A DNA stretch of 64,000 bases from Actinophytocola algeriensis (lineage in GTDB: Bacteria > Actinomycetota > Actinomycetes > Mycobacteriales > Pseudonocardiaceae): the NCBI RefSeq assembly GCF_014203735.1, contig NZ_JACHJQ010000008.1, forward strand, positions 267,693-331,692, read 5' to 3'. The notes under the pieces were generated by a model. The model saw only the letters and a list, made by a program, of their open reading frames with translations. It was not told where the DNA came from and made no database searches. The stretch's first letter is position 1. Every line of letters begins with the position of its first letter. The position numbers and the translations under genes are program-made. Shown here piece by piece: positions 16,809 to 24,355 of the stretch.

Positions 16809-17109
16809 ACGCTTCTGTCACGTTGTGCGACAGGGCCTCCGGACACGCAGAGGTGGCCCGCCTCCACGAGACGGGCCACCTGGCCGGACTTGGTTCCAGC
16901 CCGCTCAGCGGGACCGGACGAGCGCGGTGCTCACATCCCCGTGTCCACGACACCGGGCGTGGCCAGTTCGTCTGTCACGACCGCGACTCTCCCATTTTTC
17001 TGAGTTCATGGACGGTACCCGACCATAAACTGTCCTCAGGTACGCGGTCAACTGAGGTGAAGACAACCAGGTCAGCGGCTTCATCCGTGCTGGTTGGGCC
17101 ACGCGGCGA

Positions 17110-17115
17110 TATCCT
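17110..17115 (+). promoter_or_regulatory. -10 box of a leaderless XRE-regulator transcript
   Basis: TATCCT is followed by six C residues and then the ATG at 17122. The start codon is therefore placed at the expected transcription start, and no Shine-Dalgarno sequence is present. Confidence 0.5.
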
Positions 17116-17121
17116 CCCCCC

Positions 17122-17559
17122 ATGCCCGAGGACGCCGCCGACACCACACTGGCCGCGAAGGTCAACCGCCTCTTCAGCACGGTCACCCCACGCGGCGGCG
17201 GCGAGTACACCTTCGAAGAGGTCGCCCAGGCCATCCGCGCCAAAGGCGGCCCCACCATCTCCGCCACCTACCTCTGGCAACTACGCAAAGGACTCCGCGA
17301 CAACCCCACCAAACGCCACCTCGAAGCCCTCGCCGGCTTCTTCGGCGTCCCACCCGCCTACTTCTTCGACACCGCCGAAGCCGAACGCATCGACGCCGAA
17401 CTCGCACTGCTCGCCGTACTCCGGGACGGACCCGTGCGCCAGATCGCCATGCGCGCCAACGGACTGTCCACCAAAAGCCTCGAGGCCATCACCGAAATGG
17501 TCGACCGGGTCCGCGAACTGGAAGGTCTGAACCCGTCACCGACGGACCCCCAGCCGTGA
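17122..17559 (+). CDS. XRE-family HTH transcriptional regulator
   Basis: A 145-residue cytoplasmic protein with a Cro/C1-type helix-turn-helix at about residues 28-85 (YTFEEVAQAIRAKG, TISATYLWQLRKGLRDNP, HLEALAGFFGVPPAYFF) and a C-terminal helical tail with RQIAMRANGLSTKSLEAI. Such regulators sit beside ImmA/IrrE-type metalloprotease genes, which can cleave and inactivate them. Here the stop codon overlaps the GTG of the protease gene (GTGA), so translation is coupled. The transcript looks leaderless. The regulator probably represses its own operon through the inverted repeats upstream; that is inference. Confidence 0.9.
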   Translation: MPEDAADTTLAAKVNRLFSTVTPRGGGEYTFEEVAQAIRAKGGPTISATYLWQLRKGLRDNPTKRHLEALAGFFGVPPAYFFDTAEAERIDAELALLAVLRDGPVRQIAMRANGLSTKSLEAITEMVDRVRELEGLNPSPTDPQP

Positions 17560-18089
17560 ACACACTCCGGAAACGGCGACTGCGCAAGCGATGCCTCGCC
17601 CGCCTGCGCGACCTCCCCCTACCCACCCCGTTCGACGTCCACACCCTCTGCGCACGCGTCGCCGAACAACGCGGACGACCCATCCTGCTCGTCCCCGCCC
17701 CCGGCCTCACCGGCGTCTGCGGCCTCTGGATCGCCACCGACACAACCGACCTGATCTGCTACGAAAGCGACACCACCCGCCCCCACCAGGACCACATCAT
17801 CCTGCACGAGCTCAGCCACATCCTCTGCGACCACTACCCCATCTCACAGACCGGAGAACTCGACACCCACACCCTGTTCCCCCACCTCGACCCCACCATG
17901 GTGCGCGCCGTCCTCGGCCGCGCCGGCTACACCACCCACGAAGAACGCGAAGCGGAAACCCTCGCCTCACTCATCCGCCAGCACGCCACCACCCGCCCCG
18001 ACGGAACACCCCAGACCCGCCTCCACGACGCACTCGACGACACCCTTGACGACACCCTCAACAACGACCACCGCAACCACGATGGGTGA
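17556..18089 (+). CDS. ImmA/IrrE-type metallopeptidase-like protein
   Basis: A 177-residue protein with a clear zinc-peptidase motif HELSH (His84, Glu85, His88) inside IILHELSHILCDH, matching the ImmA/IrrE (COG2856) fold. The N-terminus is basic (RKRRLRKR). The GTG start overlaps the XRE stop by 4 bp, and the 3' end overlaps the next gene by 8 bp, so this is the middle gene of a three-gene operon. Family knowledge: ImmA-like enzymes cleave XRE repressors and so relieve repression on a signal. That the partner here is the upstream XRE protein is inferred from context. Confidence 0.85.
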   Translation: MNTLRKRRLRKRCLARLRDLPLPTPFDVHTLCARVAEQRGRPILLVPAPGLTGVCGLWIATDTTDLICYESDTTRPHQDHIILHELSHILCDHYPISQTGELDTHTLFPHLDPTMVRAVLGRAGYTTHEEREAETLASLIRQHATTRPDGTPQTRLHDALDDTLDDTLNNDHRNHDG

Positions 18090-19185
18090 GCTCGTCCGCC
18101 AGTACCTCCCACCACTCCTGGCCTGGCTCCTGCTCCTCATCCGCAAACCCGGCAACGACCACGCCCGCCGCGACGTCCGCCGCATGCTCCTCGGACTCGC
18201 CATCGCCCTCACCGCCCTCACCCCCGGCGGCCACACACTCATCAACACCCTCGCAGGCACCCACAACCTGCCACGCCTCATCGCACACGCCGGCATGCTC
18301 CTCGCCGCATGGGCAGGCCAGGAACTCCTCCTGCACGTCAACGGCCTCCGCCGCACCTGGCACACCTGGTGGATGACAGGCATGTTCTGCCTGCTCTGCA
18401 CCCTCTTCGCACTCACCCCCGACCTGCTGCCCCAGTCCCCATGGGTGTTCGAGTACGTCCTCACCTACACCATCGCCCAACTCCCCGCCTACGCCGACAT
18501 CATCCGCCTCTGCCTGCGCCACACCAGGATCGCCGACACCACAGCACTCCGCGTCGCCCTCCGCATGGTCGTCACCGGCATCACCCTCGCCGCCACCTAC
18601 CTCGTCAACAAAGTCATCGTCGGCGCCGCCTCCCGCATGGACTTCGACTACGCCTTCGGCCGCACCACCATCCCCGGCAAGATCCTCCCCACCACCGCCT
18701 ACCTCCTCGTCCTCATCGGCGCCGTCCTCCCCGCCATGCTCGCCTGGCTCAGCCGCCACCGCCGCTACCGCCAACTCGGCCCTCTCTGGCGCGCCCTCTA
18801 CCGCGCCGACCCCGCCATCGCACTCGACCCACCCACCGTCCCCGACATCCTCGTACTCCGCCGCATACGGCTACGGCTCTACCGCCGCGTCATCGAGATC
18901 CGCGACGGCCTCCTCGCACTCCGCCCCTACCGCGACCCCGGCATCGCCACCACCGCACACCACCGCGCCACCCAGGCCGGACTCCACGGCCAACGCCTCC
19001 ACGCCACCGTCGAAGCCACCGTCATCGCCGCCGCACTGCACGCCAGAGCCGCCGACCACCCACCCCGCACCACCGACGACACCACCATCGCAGGCGGCGA
19101 CGACCTCGCCACCGAAACCGCCTTCCTCGGACTCGTCGCCCGCGCCTACCGCGACCTCACCCCACCGGACCTACACGTGACGTAG
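18082..19185 (+). CDS. MAB_1171c-type putative transporter / multi-pass membrane protein
   Basis: A 367-residue membrane protein with about seven hydrophobic helices in residues 1-235 (e.g. LLAWLLLLI, MLLGLAIALTAL, TGMFCLLCTLFAL, VVTGITLAATYLV, YLLVLIGAVLPAMLAWL) and a cytoplasmic C-terminal domain (about 240-367) rich in His and Arg. Size, topology and its place behind XRE and ImmA/IrrE genes match the actinobacterial MAB_1171c (DUF6545-like) family of unknown function. The start ATG is inside the protease stop region (ATGGGTGA overlap). It overlaps the convergent kinase remnant by 15 bp. It could be the signal sensor or the output of the cassette. Confidence 0.75.
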   Translation: MGELVRQYLPPLLAWLLLLIRKPGNDHARRDVRRMLLGLAIALTALTPGGHTLINTLAGTHNLPRLIAHAGMLLAAWAGQELLLHVNGLRRTWHTWWMTGMFCLLCTLFALTPDLLPQSPWVFEYVLTYTIAQLPAYADIIRLCLRHTRIADTTALRVALRMVVTGITLAATYLVNKVIVGAASRMDFDYAFGRTTIPGKILPTTAYLLVLIGAVLPAMLAWLSRHRRYRQLGPLWRALYRADPAIALDPPTVPDILVLRRIRLRLYRRVIEIRDGLLALRPYRDPGIATTAHHRATQAGLHGQRLHATVEATVIAAALHARAADHPPRTTDDTTIAGGDDLATETAFLGLVARAYRDLTPPDLHVT

Positions 19186-19737
19186 ACAGATCGTGTAGTC
19201 CAGGTACCCACCCCAGGCACCAGGGTCATCCCACCCGTGCCACCCGTCCGAACCACAGAACGACGGATCGAACGTGTCCGAGTCGTACCCCGACACGATG
19301 TGCGTCGCGTTCTCGCAGTCCGTGAACACCGGATCCGACTCCTCACCCACACCCACACCCACCAGACAGTCGTTCGTCCTGGCGACACCACCGTCGTTCC
19401 CGTACCGGAACGTCAGGCACACCCGCGCGTCGTCGAAATCCACGCTCATCCGCACCCGCACGTCGTTGCCGCAGTCATCGGGATCCGTCACCCCCCGCAA
19501 CACGTTCAGCACCTCGAACACGTAGTCCTCGCACGGCACCACCGACCAGTCCCCACCAGGCGCCTCCGCCCACGCACACTCCCCGGGCACCGCGTCGTAC
19601 ACCGAGCCGTACTCCTCCTCGGCGGTCGTCTCCTCCTCCTCCGTCGTTACCCGGCCCATCCCGCCCCGGCCCAACTCGGCCAGCACGCGGTACCGGCCCA
19701 CCTCCCGAGGGTCCGACGCCCCCAGCGCTCCGATCAT
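19171..19737 (-). pseudogene. Internally deleted Ser/Thr protein kinase remnant
   Basis: The frame encodes 188 residues. The first 30 (MIGALGASDPREVGRYRVLA, then ELGRGGMGRV) are the canonical N-terminus of a Hanks-type bacterial kinase up to the glycine-rich ATP loop. The sequence then jumps straight to an acidic linker (TTEEEETTAEEE) and a Cys-containing domain of about 145 residues ending in CLRHV, which looks like a kinase extracellular sensor. Missing are the ATP-binding Lys, HRDxKxxN, DFG and APE motifs and the membrane helix, which removes roughly 250 residues or more in frame. I infer an in-frame deletion; kinase activity is impossible. The remaining six to eight Cys residues suggest a disulfide-rich domain. 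Confidence 0.75.
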
Positions 19738-19829
19738 GACCCGGACGCTAAGCACGCCAGATGAGGTTCCTGTGACACACCAGCGCCCGCACTTACCGGC
19801 CACCGACCACACGATGACATCCTGTGCAC

Positions 19830-20255
19830 ATGGGTCGTGACGAGATGCGCGCCGCCGACAGCGATCGCCAGGCGGTGGCCGACAAGCTCAAGAAGGCACT
19901 CGACGAAGGCCGCCTCGAGCTGGCCGAGTACGACGAACGCCTCCAGCAGGCCTACGCGGCCAAAACCTACGGCGACCTCGACGGCCTGCTCGACGACATC
20001 CCCGGCACCGCCCCCGCCAGAACCCACACCACCGACCCGGCCCCACACACGGCCACCCCACTGCCCGCGGTCAGGTCCGAACGCGCGGGACAGCTCGTCA
20101 AGGCATGGCTCGGCGGCTTCGGCGGCATCTTCGTCGTCGGCACGGTGATCTGGCTGGTGTCCAGCATCGGCTCCGGCCACCCGCAGTACTTCTGGCCCGT
20201 CTGGCTCCTCATCCCCATGGTGCTCGGCGCACTCGGCCGATGGCGCCGAGGCTAA
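19830..20255 (+). CDS. DUF1707 and membrane-helix domain protein
   Basis: A 141-residue protein. The N-terminal DUF1707 domain (MRAADSDRQAVADKLKKALD ... LAEYDERLQQAYAAKTYGDL) is a SHOCT-like helical bundle common in actinobacteria. A Pro/Thr linker follows, then two hydrophobic helices (GGIFVVGTVIWLVSSI and FWPVWLLIPMVLGAL). Function is unknown; DUF1707 proteins are thought to sit at the inner face of the membrane. I prefer ATG 19830 (MGRDEMRAADSDRQ) over GTG 19824 by family comparison. The stop codon overlaps the convergent CBS gene by 4 bp. Confidence 0.85.
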   Translation: MGRDEMRAADSDRQAVADKLKKALDEGRLELAEYDERLQQAYAAKTYGDLDGLLDDIPGTAPARTHTTDPAPHTATPLPAVRSERAGQLVKAWLGGFGGIFVVGTVIWLVSSIGSGHPQYFWPVWLLIPMVLGALGRWRRG

Positions 20256-20692
20256 GGCACCCGCACCGGCAAGCCGGGCAACGTCACCGCACCGAACGAC
20301 TCCCGCACCTCCGCGGACCTGCGCGCCCGCCGCAGATCCCGCCTCGACACCACACCGACCAGCCTGCCGTCCCAGTCGGTCACGAACAGCCGCCGCAACC
20401 CGGTCCTGGCAAGCACACCCGCCGCGAAACTCACCGGCTCGTCGGCATGCACCGCCCGCACCGGCGACCCCATCACCTCCACCGCGTGCCGCCCCCGCGC
20501 ACGCACCCACCGCTCCGGCCCCACGAGATCCGCCTCGGACACCACCCCCAGCGGCAGCCCATTCCCGTCGACCACCGGCAACGCCCGCAGCCCACTCTCG
20601 GACATCGCCGCCACCACCGCCCCGACCGGCATCTCCGGCACGACGGTCACCACACGCCTCGTCATCACCGAAGCCACCGTCATCTCGTCCAC
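20252..20692 (-). CDS. Two-CBS-domain protein, HRP1-like
   Basis: A 146-residue protein made of two CBS motifs: VASVMTRRVVTVVPEMPVGA ... LPVVDGNGLPLGVVSEADL and HAVEVMGSPVRAVHADEPVS ... LFVTDWDGRLVGVVSRRDL. CBS pairs bind adenosyl ligands. Length and architecture match the mycobacterial hypoxic response protein HRP1 (Rv2626c). The start is GTG at 20692 because GAGGAGG lies 8 bases upstream; longer frames lack an RBS. Two inverted repeats upstream, one resembling a DosR box, suggest dormancy or hypoxia control. A regulatory rather than catalytic role is likely. Confidence 0.88.
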   Translation of the reverse strand: MDEMTVASVMTRRVVTVVPEMPVGAVVAAMSESGLRALPVVDGNGLPLGVVSEADLVGPERWVRARGRHAVEVMGSPVRAVHADEPVSFAAGVLARTGLRRLFVTDWDGRLVGVVSRRDLRRARRSAEVRESFGAVTLPGLPVRVP

Positions 20693-21107
20693 TACTGCCG
20701 CCTCCTCAACCCCTGAACAGAGCAGACCCGCCAGCACCGGCCCGGACAAGGGGACCAATTCCCCTATCAACGGAGCCCAAAGACCCGTAACGACGGGCAC
20801 ACGCCAGAAGAGCGCTTTCACGGCGCAGGGGCCACGGTTCGGCTCGCACCGGACACAGTCGTCGCCGCCCGTCAGAGACGAGGACGGAAACCGGCCGAGC
20901 CTGATTCTTCCCTTCGTGGCTTCTTGTGAACGGGGCTCGTTGTGCGTTGCTGTGGCCCAGTGACATTTTGGCACTAAAATCGGACATCTATATAGCTAAT
21001 AGTAGTTAATTATGAACGGAAGCCAGGCATGTGCCCATCGGGCCACAGGGCGAAGCATCAACCGGCAGGGACCGAAGTCCTCAGCCGTGCGACAGCCACG
21101 TCACCGC
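20693..21107. other. Intergenic region with CBS-gene operators and an AT-rich patch
   Basis: These 415 bases hold no convincing gene. They contain a DosR-box-like site (20751-20764), a second inverted repeat CCCGT-AACG-ACGGG (20784-20797), and a strikingly AT-rich stretch at about 20955-21015, including ATTTTGGCACTAAAAT and TATATAGCTAATAG. The AT-rich patch may be a promoter or an unbending region for a nucleoid protein such as Lsr2. No start codon with coding potential follows it on the plus strand. Confidence 0.5.
20751..20764 (-). promoter_or_regulatory. DosR/DevR-box-like site upstream of the CBS gene
   Basis: The minus strand reads GGGGAATTGGTCCC and the plus strand GGGACCAATTCCCC. It keeps the GGGAC half site and the CCC of the published GGGACTnnnGnCCC-type DosR motif, 58 bp upstream of the start codon. 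HRP1-type CBS genes are classic DosR targets, so the location makes sense. Two mismatches in the distal half site limit confidence. Confidence 0.4.
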
Positions 21108-21470
21108 TCAGGGGCGCGGGCGGGACAGCTCGTTCCTGACCTCGTTCTGGATGGCGCGCTCGCGCTGCAGCCACTCCGGGTTGTCCGCCTTCAGCGCGTC
21201 GATCTGCTCGGTCGTCAGCGCTTCGGTGACACCGGCGCGGGCCAGGCCGCTGATCGACACCCGCAGCTTCGCGGCGACGACCTGACGCGGGTGCGGGCCG
21301 TTGCGGCGCAGGTCGCGCAGCCACTCCGGTGGGTCGGACTGCATGGCGTTCAGATCATCGCGCGAGACGACACCCTCCTGGAACTCGGCGGGGGTGGCCT
21401 CGAGGTACACGCCCAGCTTCTTCGCCGCGGTCGCGGGCTTCATCGTCTGAGGGGTCTTGCGCGCCGTCAT
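21108..21470 (-). CDS. DUF5997 family protein
   Basis: A 120-residue conserved actinobacterial protein. It starts MTARKTPQTMKPATAAKKLG and has the family pattern VYLEATPAEFQEG, DPPEWLRDLRRNGPHPRQVV and GVTEALTTEQIDAL. The fold is predicted to be helical, HTH-like in places (RQVVAAKLRVSISGLARAGV). Function is unknown. It is divergent from, and 48 bp away from, a LysR-substrate-domain gene; this pairing is common in actinobacteria, as I recall. No RBS precedes the ATG, so the transcript may be leaderless. Confidence 0.85.
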   Translation of the reverse strand: MTARKTPQTMKPATAAKKLGVYLEATPAEFQEGVVSRDDLNAMQSDPPEWLRDLRRNGPHPRQVVAAKLRVSISGLARAGVTEALTTEQIDALKADNPEWLQRERAIQNEVRNELSRPRP

Positions 21471-21518
21471 GGCGAGGAGGGTAACGGACGCACCCCACAC
21501 TCCCGGTAATCTGCCCAC

Positions 21519-22217
21519 GTGACGGCACCAACGACGTTCACCCTCGGTTACGTGCCCGGGGTGACACCCGCGAAGTGGGTGCGGACCTGGCAGGAGCGGG
21601 TGCCCGGTGTGCCGCTGGACCTCGTGCAGGTGTCCGCCGCCGACGCGGCCGCCCTCGTGCGGGACCGGGACGCCGACGCGGTCCTCCTGCGGCTGCCCGC
21701 CGACCGGGACGGGCTGCACGCGATCCCGCTCTACACGGAGACGACCGTCGTCGTCTTCCCGAAGGACCACCACCTCGCCGCGGCCGACGAGGTGTCCACC
21801 GAGGACATCGGCGACAGCCTCGTGCTGCACCCGCACGACGACACCCTCGACTGGGCCGCGCCGCCCGGGAAGGTCGCCGACCACCGACCCGACACCACCA
21901 AGGACGCCGTCGAACTGGTGGCCGCCGGGGTCGGGCTGCTCGTCGTCCCGCAGTCGCTCGCCCGGCTGCACCACCGCAAGGACCTCACCTACCGGCCGCT
22001 CACCGACGTGCCGCAGTCCCGCGTCGCGCTGTCCTGGCCGGAGGCCGAGACCACCGACCTCGTGGAACAGTTCATCGGGATCGTGCGGGGCCGCACGGTC
22101 AACAGCACCCGAGGCGCGCAGCCGGAACCGGTGAAGAAGCAGCGGAAAGCCAAGCCGGTCACCAAACCGGCGGCCCCCAGGCGGGGTCAGACCCGCAAGC
22201 CGCGCCGCCGGTCCTGA
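21519..22217 (+). CDS. LysR-type substrate-binding domain protein lacking the HTH
   Basis: A 232-residue protein that corresponds only to the effector-binding half of LysR regulators: FTLGYVPGVTPAKW ... VPLDLVQV ... LYTETTVVVFPKDHHLA ... DAVELVAAGVGLLVVPQSLAR. There is no DNA-binding domain; the C-terminal 35 residues are Lys/Arg/Pro-rich (EPVKKQRKAKPVTK...). A -10 box TAATCT (21507-21512) lies 6 bases before the GTG, so it is probably leaderless. The basic tail might bind nucleic acid. Divergent partner: DUF5997. Confidence 0.85.
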   Translation: MTAPTTFTLGYVPGVTPAKWVRTWQERVPGVPLDLVQVSAADAAALVRDRDADAVLLRLPADRDGLHAIPLYTETTVVVFPKDHHLAAADEVSTEDIGDSLVLHPHDDTLDWAAPPGKVADHRPDTTKDAVELVAAGVGLLVVPQSLARLHHRKDLTYRPLTDVPQSRVALSWPEAETTDLVEQFIGIVRGRTVNSTRGAQPEPVKKQRKAKPVTKPAAPRRGQTRKPRRRS

Positions 22218-22223
22218 GCGCGC

Positions 22224-22256
22224 CACCCCCGTCGAGCCGATCGTCGACGGTCGGGG
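22224..22256. terminator. Bidirectional hairpin between convergent genes
   Basis: Stem CCGTCGA (22227-22233) with TCGACGG (22242-22248), extended by CCCC/GGGG after a one-base bulge. It lies between the LysR-domain gene and the response regulator, which converge here. Confidence 0.6.
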
Positions 22257-22259
22257 ACG

Positions 22260-22928
22260 TCACGGTCCGAGGCGGTAGCCCATGCCGCGGACCGTGGTGA
22301 TCCGGTCGTTGCCGATCTTGCGGCGCAGCGCGCGCACGTACACGTCGACCACGTTGGAGCCGGGGTCGAAGTCGTAGCCCCACACGTGCGAGAGCATCTG
22401 CTCGCGGGTCAGCACCTGGCTCGGGTGCCGCAGGAACAGCTCCAGCAGCGCGAACTCCCGCGCGGTGAGGTCGACGGTGACCGCACCGGGCAGCTGCGCG
22501 CGCCTGGTGCGCAGGTCCAGCGACAGGTCACCGGCGCGCAGCACGGTCACCTCGGGCGCCCGGTCCGTCGGCCGCAGTCGCAACCGGACCCTGGCCAGCA
22601 GCTCCTCGAACCGGAACGGTTTGGTCATGTAGTCGTCGGCGCCGCCCTCCAGCCCGGCGACCGTGTCGTGCACCGAGTCGCGCGCCGTCAGGATGATCAC
22701 CGGCGTGGTGACCTTGGTCTCCCGCATGGCGCGCAGCACGGCGAACCCGTCCCGGCCCGGCAGCCCGAGATCCAGCACGACCAGGTCGAAGTCGCCGGTC
22801 ACCGCCCAGGACAGCGCGGTGTCGCCGTCGGCGACCACGCTGGTGCTGAACCCGTTGGCACGCAACCCCTTCTCGACGAACGACGCGATGCGCTGCTCGT
22901 CCTCGGCGATCAGGATCCGGCCGCTCAT
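22260..22928 (-). CDS. OmpR/PhoB-family response regulator
   Basis: A 222-residue regulator. The receiver domain (1-118) has acidic residues AEDE, phospho-acceptor Asp53 in VVLDLGLPGRDG, and the conserved Lys of DDYMTKPF. The winged-helix effector domain (about 128-222) shows VDLTAREFALLELFLRHPSQ, LSHVWGYDFDPGSNVVDVYV and TTVRGMGYRL. Its ATG overlaps the kinase stop codon (ATGA), so it is translationally coupled to the histidine kinase. It probably autoregulates the operon. Targets are unknown. Confidence 0.95.
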   Translation of the reverse strand: MSGRILIAEDEQRIASFVEKGLRANGFSTSVVADGDTALSWAVTGDFDLVVLDLGLPGRDGFAVLRAMRETKVTTPVIILTARDSVHDTVAGLEGGADDYMTKPFRFEELLARVRLRLRPTDRAPEVTVLRAGDLSLDLRTRRAQLPGAVTVDLTAREFALLELFLRHPSQVLTREQMLSHVWGYDFDPGSNVVDVYVRALRRKIGNDRITTVRGMGYRLGP

Positions 22929-24355
22929 CCGACTTCCTCCACAATGGACGGGAGTTCGACACCGACCGTAGTACCCCGGCCCGGTTCCGACATTACGTGC
23001 ACGACCCCGCGGTGTGCCTCGGCGATGGCCTTCACGATCGCGAGCCCGAGACCCGCGCCGCCCTGGTCCACGCGGCCGCCTGCGCCCCTGGCGAACCGGT
23101 CGAAGATCCGGCTCAGCTCGTCGGGTGCGATGCCGGACCCGACGTCGGTGATCCACAGCGACACCGACCCGCCGCGCAGGCTCGACCCGAGGCGGATCTC
23201 GTCGCCGGGTGTGGTGTGCTGCACGGCGTTCTGGGCCAGCTGCACGACCGCCTGCGTCACCCGCTGCGGGTCGAGCCACGCGTCGCCCTCGGCCACGGAC
23301 TCGAGCTGCCAGGTCCGGTCGCCGAGCGCGCGCACCTTGGCGTCGATGTCGACGGTCAGGTCCGCGACCGGCACCCGTCGCGGGCGCAGGAAGTCCGGGC
23401 GCTGCGCGCGGGCCAGCAGCAGCAGGTCCTCCACGATCCGGCTCATCCGGTCGAGCTCGTCGGTGCACAGCCGGACCACCTCGGCCCGCTCGGCCGGGTC
23501 GTCGCCCATGACCTCCAGGTGCCCGCGCACGATCGTGATCGGGGTGCGCAGCTCGTGGCTGGCGTCGTCGATGAACTCGCGCTGCGCGGTGAACGCCTGC
23601 TCCAGCCGGTCGAGCATGGCGTTGAACTGCTCGGCCAGTGCGGCGATGTCGTCGCGGCCGTGCATCGAGATGCGCTGGGTGAGGTCCTCTTCCGTGATGC
23701 GTGCGGCGGCCTGCCGGACCGTGCGCACCGGCGCGAGGATGGCACCCGCGACGAGCCACGCGACGGCCACCGCGACCACCAGCCCGACGGCGCTGACCAG
23801 CACGAGGACGGTGACGGTCTCCTGGGTCTCCGCGTGCGGGCCGGCCATGAAGTAGCCGGTGACGAACCAGCCGCGCGCCCCGTCCTGCGTCACCGCGGTG
23901 ATCTTGGCCCACCGGAACGCCCCGGCCGGGGTCACGTGCTCGCCGTACGTGCCGGGCGCGGCGACGAGGTCCCGCAGCAGCCGCCGGTCGTCGAGGACCT
24001 CGTAGGGCGGCTCGCCCTGCTGGACCGCGTGCAGCCGGTCGGTCACCACCACACCGAGGTGGACCTCGTCCGCGTCGGGGTACTGCATGGCGAGATGTGC
24101 CTGCAGCAGCTGGCCCGGGTCGTCGATCCGGAGGCCGGTGGCCGGGTCCTTGGCCCGTTGCGCGAAGGTGACGAACTCCCCAACCTCCTGTTCGATCGCC
24201 CGGTTCGCCCGGTCGTCCACCCCGGATCCGAGCCGCTCCGCGATCACGAGCACGACGGTCGCGAGGCACAGCGTCATCAGGCCGACCAGCCACGCCATGA
24301 TCCGCACGCGCGCGGGCACCCGGGTGCCGCGCAGGCGCTCAGTCGTCGCTGTCAT
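22925..24355 (-). CDS. Membrane sensor histidine kinase
   Basis: A 476-residue kinase. TM1 (about 18-40, IMAWLVGLMTLCLATVVLVI), an extracytoplasmic sensor region (about 45-190), TM2 (about 192-215), HAMP (about 216-268), HisKA with His267 in DDASHELRTPI, and HATPase (LAQNAVQHT, GSGIAPDELSRIF, GGAGLGLAIVKAIAEAH). The upstream in-frame ATGs sit in a tandem repeat that also codes for the acidic tail of the preceding gene; I choose ATG 24355 (MTATTERLRG), giving a 17-bp overlap. Works with the downstream response regulator and perhaps with the small anchored protein encoded first in the operon. Confidence 0.93.
   Translation of the reverse strand: MTATTERLRGTRVPARVRIMAWLVGLMTLCLATVVLVIAERLGSGVDDRANRAIEQEVGEFVTFAQRAKDPATGLRIDDPGQLLQAHLAMQYPDADEVHLGVVVTDRLHAVQQGEPPYEVLDDRRLLRDLVAAPGTYGEHVTPAGAFRWAKITAVTQDGARGWFVTGYFMAGPHAETQETVTVLVLVSAVGLVVAVAVAWLVAGAILAPVRTVRQAAARITEEDLTQRISMHGRDDIAALAEQFNAMLDRLEQAFTAQREFIDDASHELRTPITIVRGHLEVMGDDPAERAEVVRLCTDELDRMSRIVEDLLLLARAQRPDFLRPRRVPVADLTVDIDAKVRALGDRTWQLESVAEGDAWLDPQRVTQAVVQLAQNAVQHTTPGDEIRLGSSLRGGSVSLWITDVGSGIAPDELSRIFDRFARGAGGRVDQGGAGLGLAIVKAIAEAHRGVVHVMSEPGRGTTVGVELPSIVEEVG

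Larger units (their letters stand above)
16728..17121. other. Divergent intergenic region between RHS and XRE genes, with hairpins
   Basis: There is no convincing protein gene in these 394 bases. The stretch holds the TCTAACAA direct repeats; a perfect 10-bp stem (AGGTGGCCCG, 16851-16860, with CGGGCCACCT, 16872-16881); a small hairpin CCCGC-TCA-GCGGG (about 16900-16912); and inverted repeats CCTCAG/CTGAGG (17034-17039, 17052-17057) and AACCAG/CTGGTT (17065-17070, 17090-17095), which could be XRE operators. The 10-bp hairpin is odd because no annotated gene ends there. Confidence 0.5.

Noticed and set aside
16884..16970. Possible tRNA in the RHS/XRE intergenic region (GGTTCCAGCCC looked like a T-arm)
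   Set aside because: Flanking bases do not pair as a T-stem, and no acceptor stem or anticodon arm can be built on either strand.
16905..17267. 120-residue minus-strand frame overlapping the XRE start
   Set aside because: Antisense to the HTH gene over half its length. No RBS and no recognisable domain.
20955..21015. AT-rich patch as an att site or insertion-sequence scar
   Set aside because: No direct repeats, inverted ends or integrase nearby. Recorded only as an AT-rich intergenic stretch.
21012..21509. 165-residue plus-strand frame across the DUF5997 gene
   Set aside because: Antisense to a well-conserved family protein. Arg/Leu-rich with no domain.
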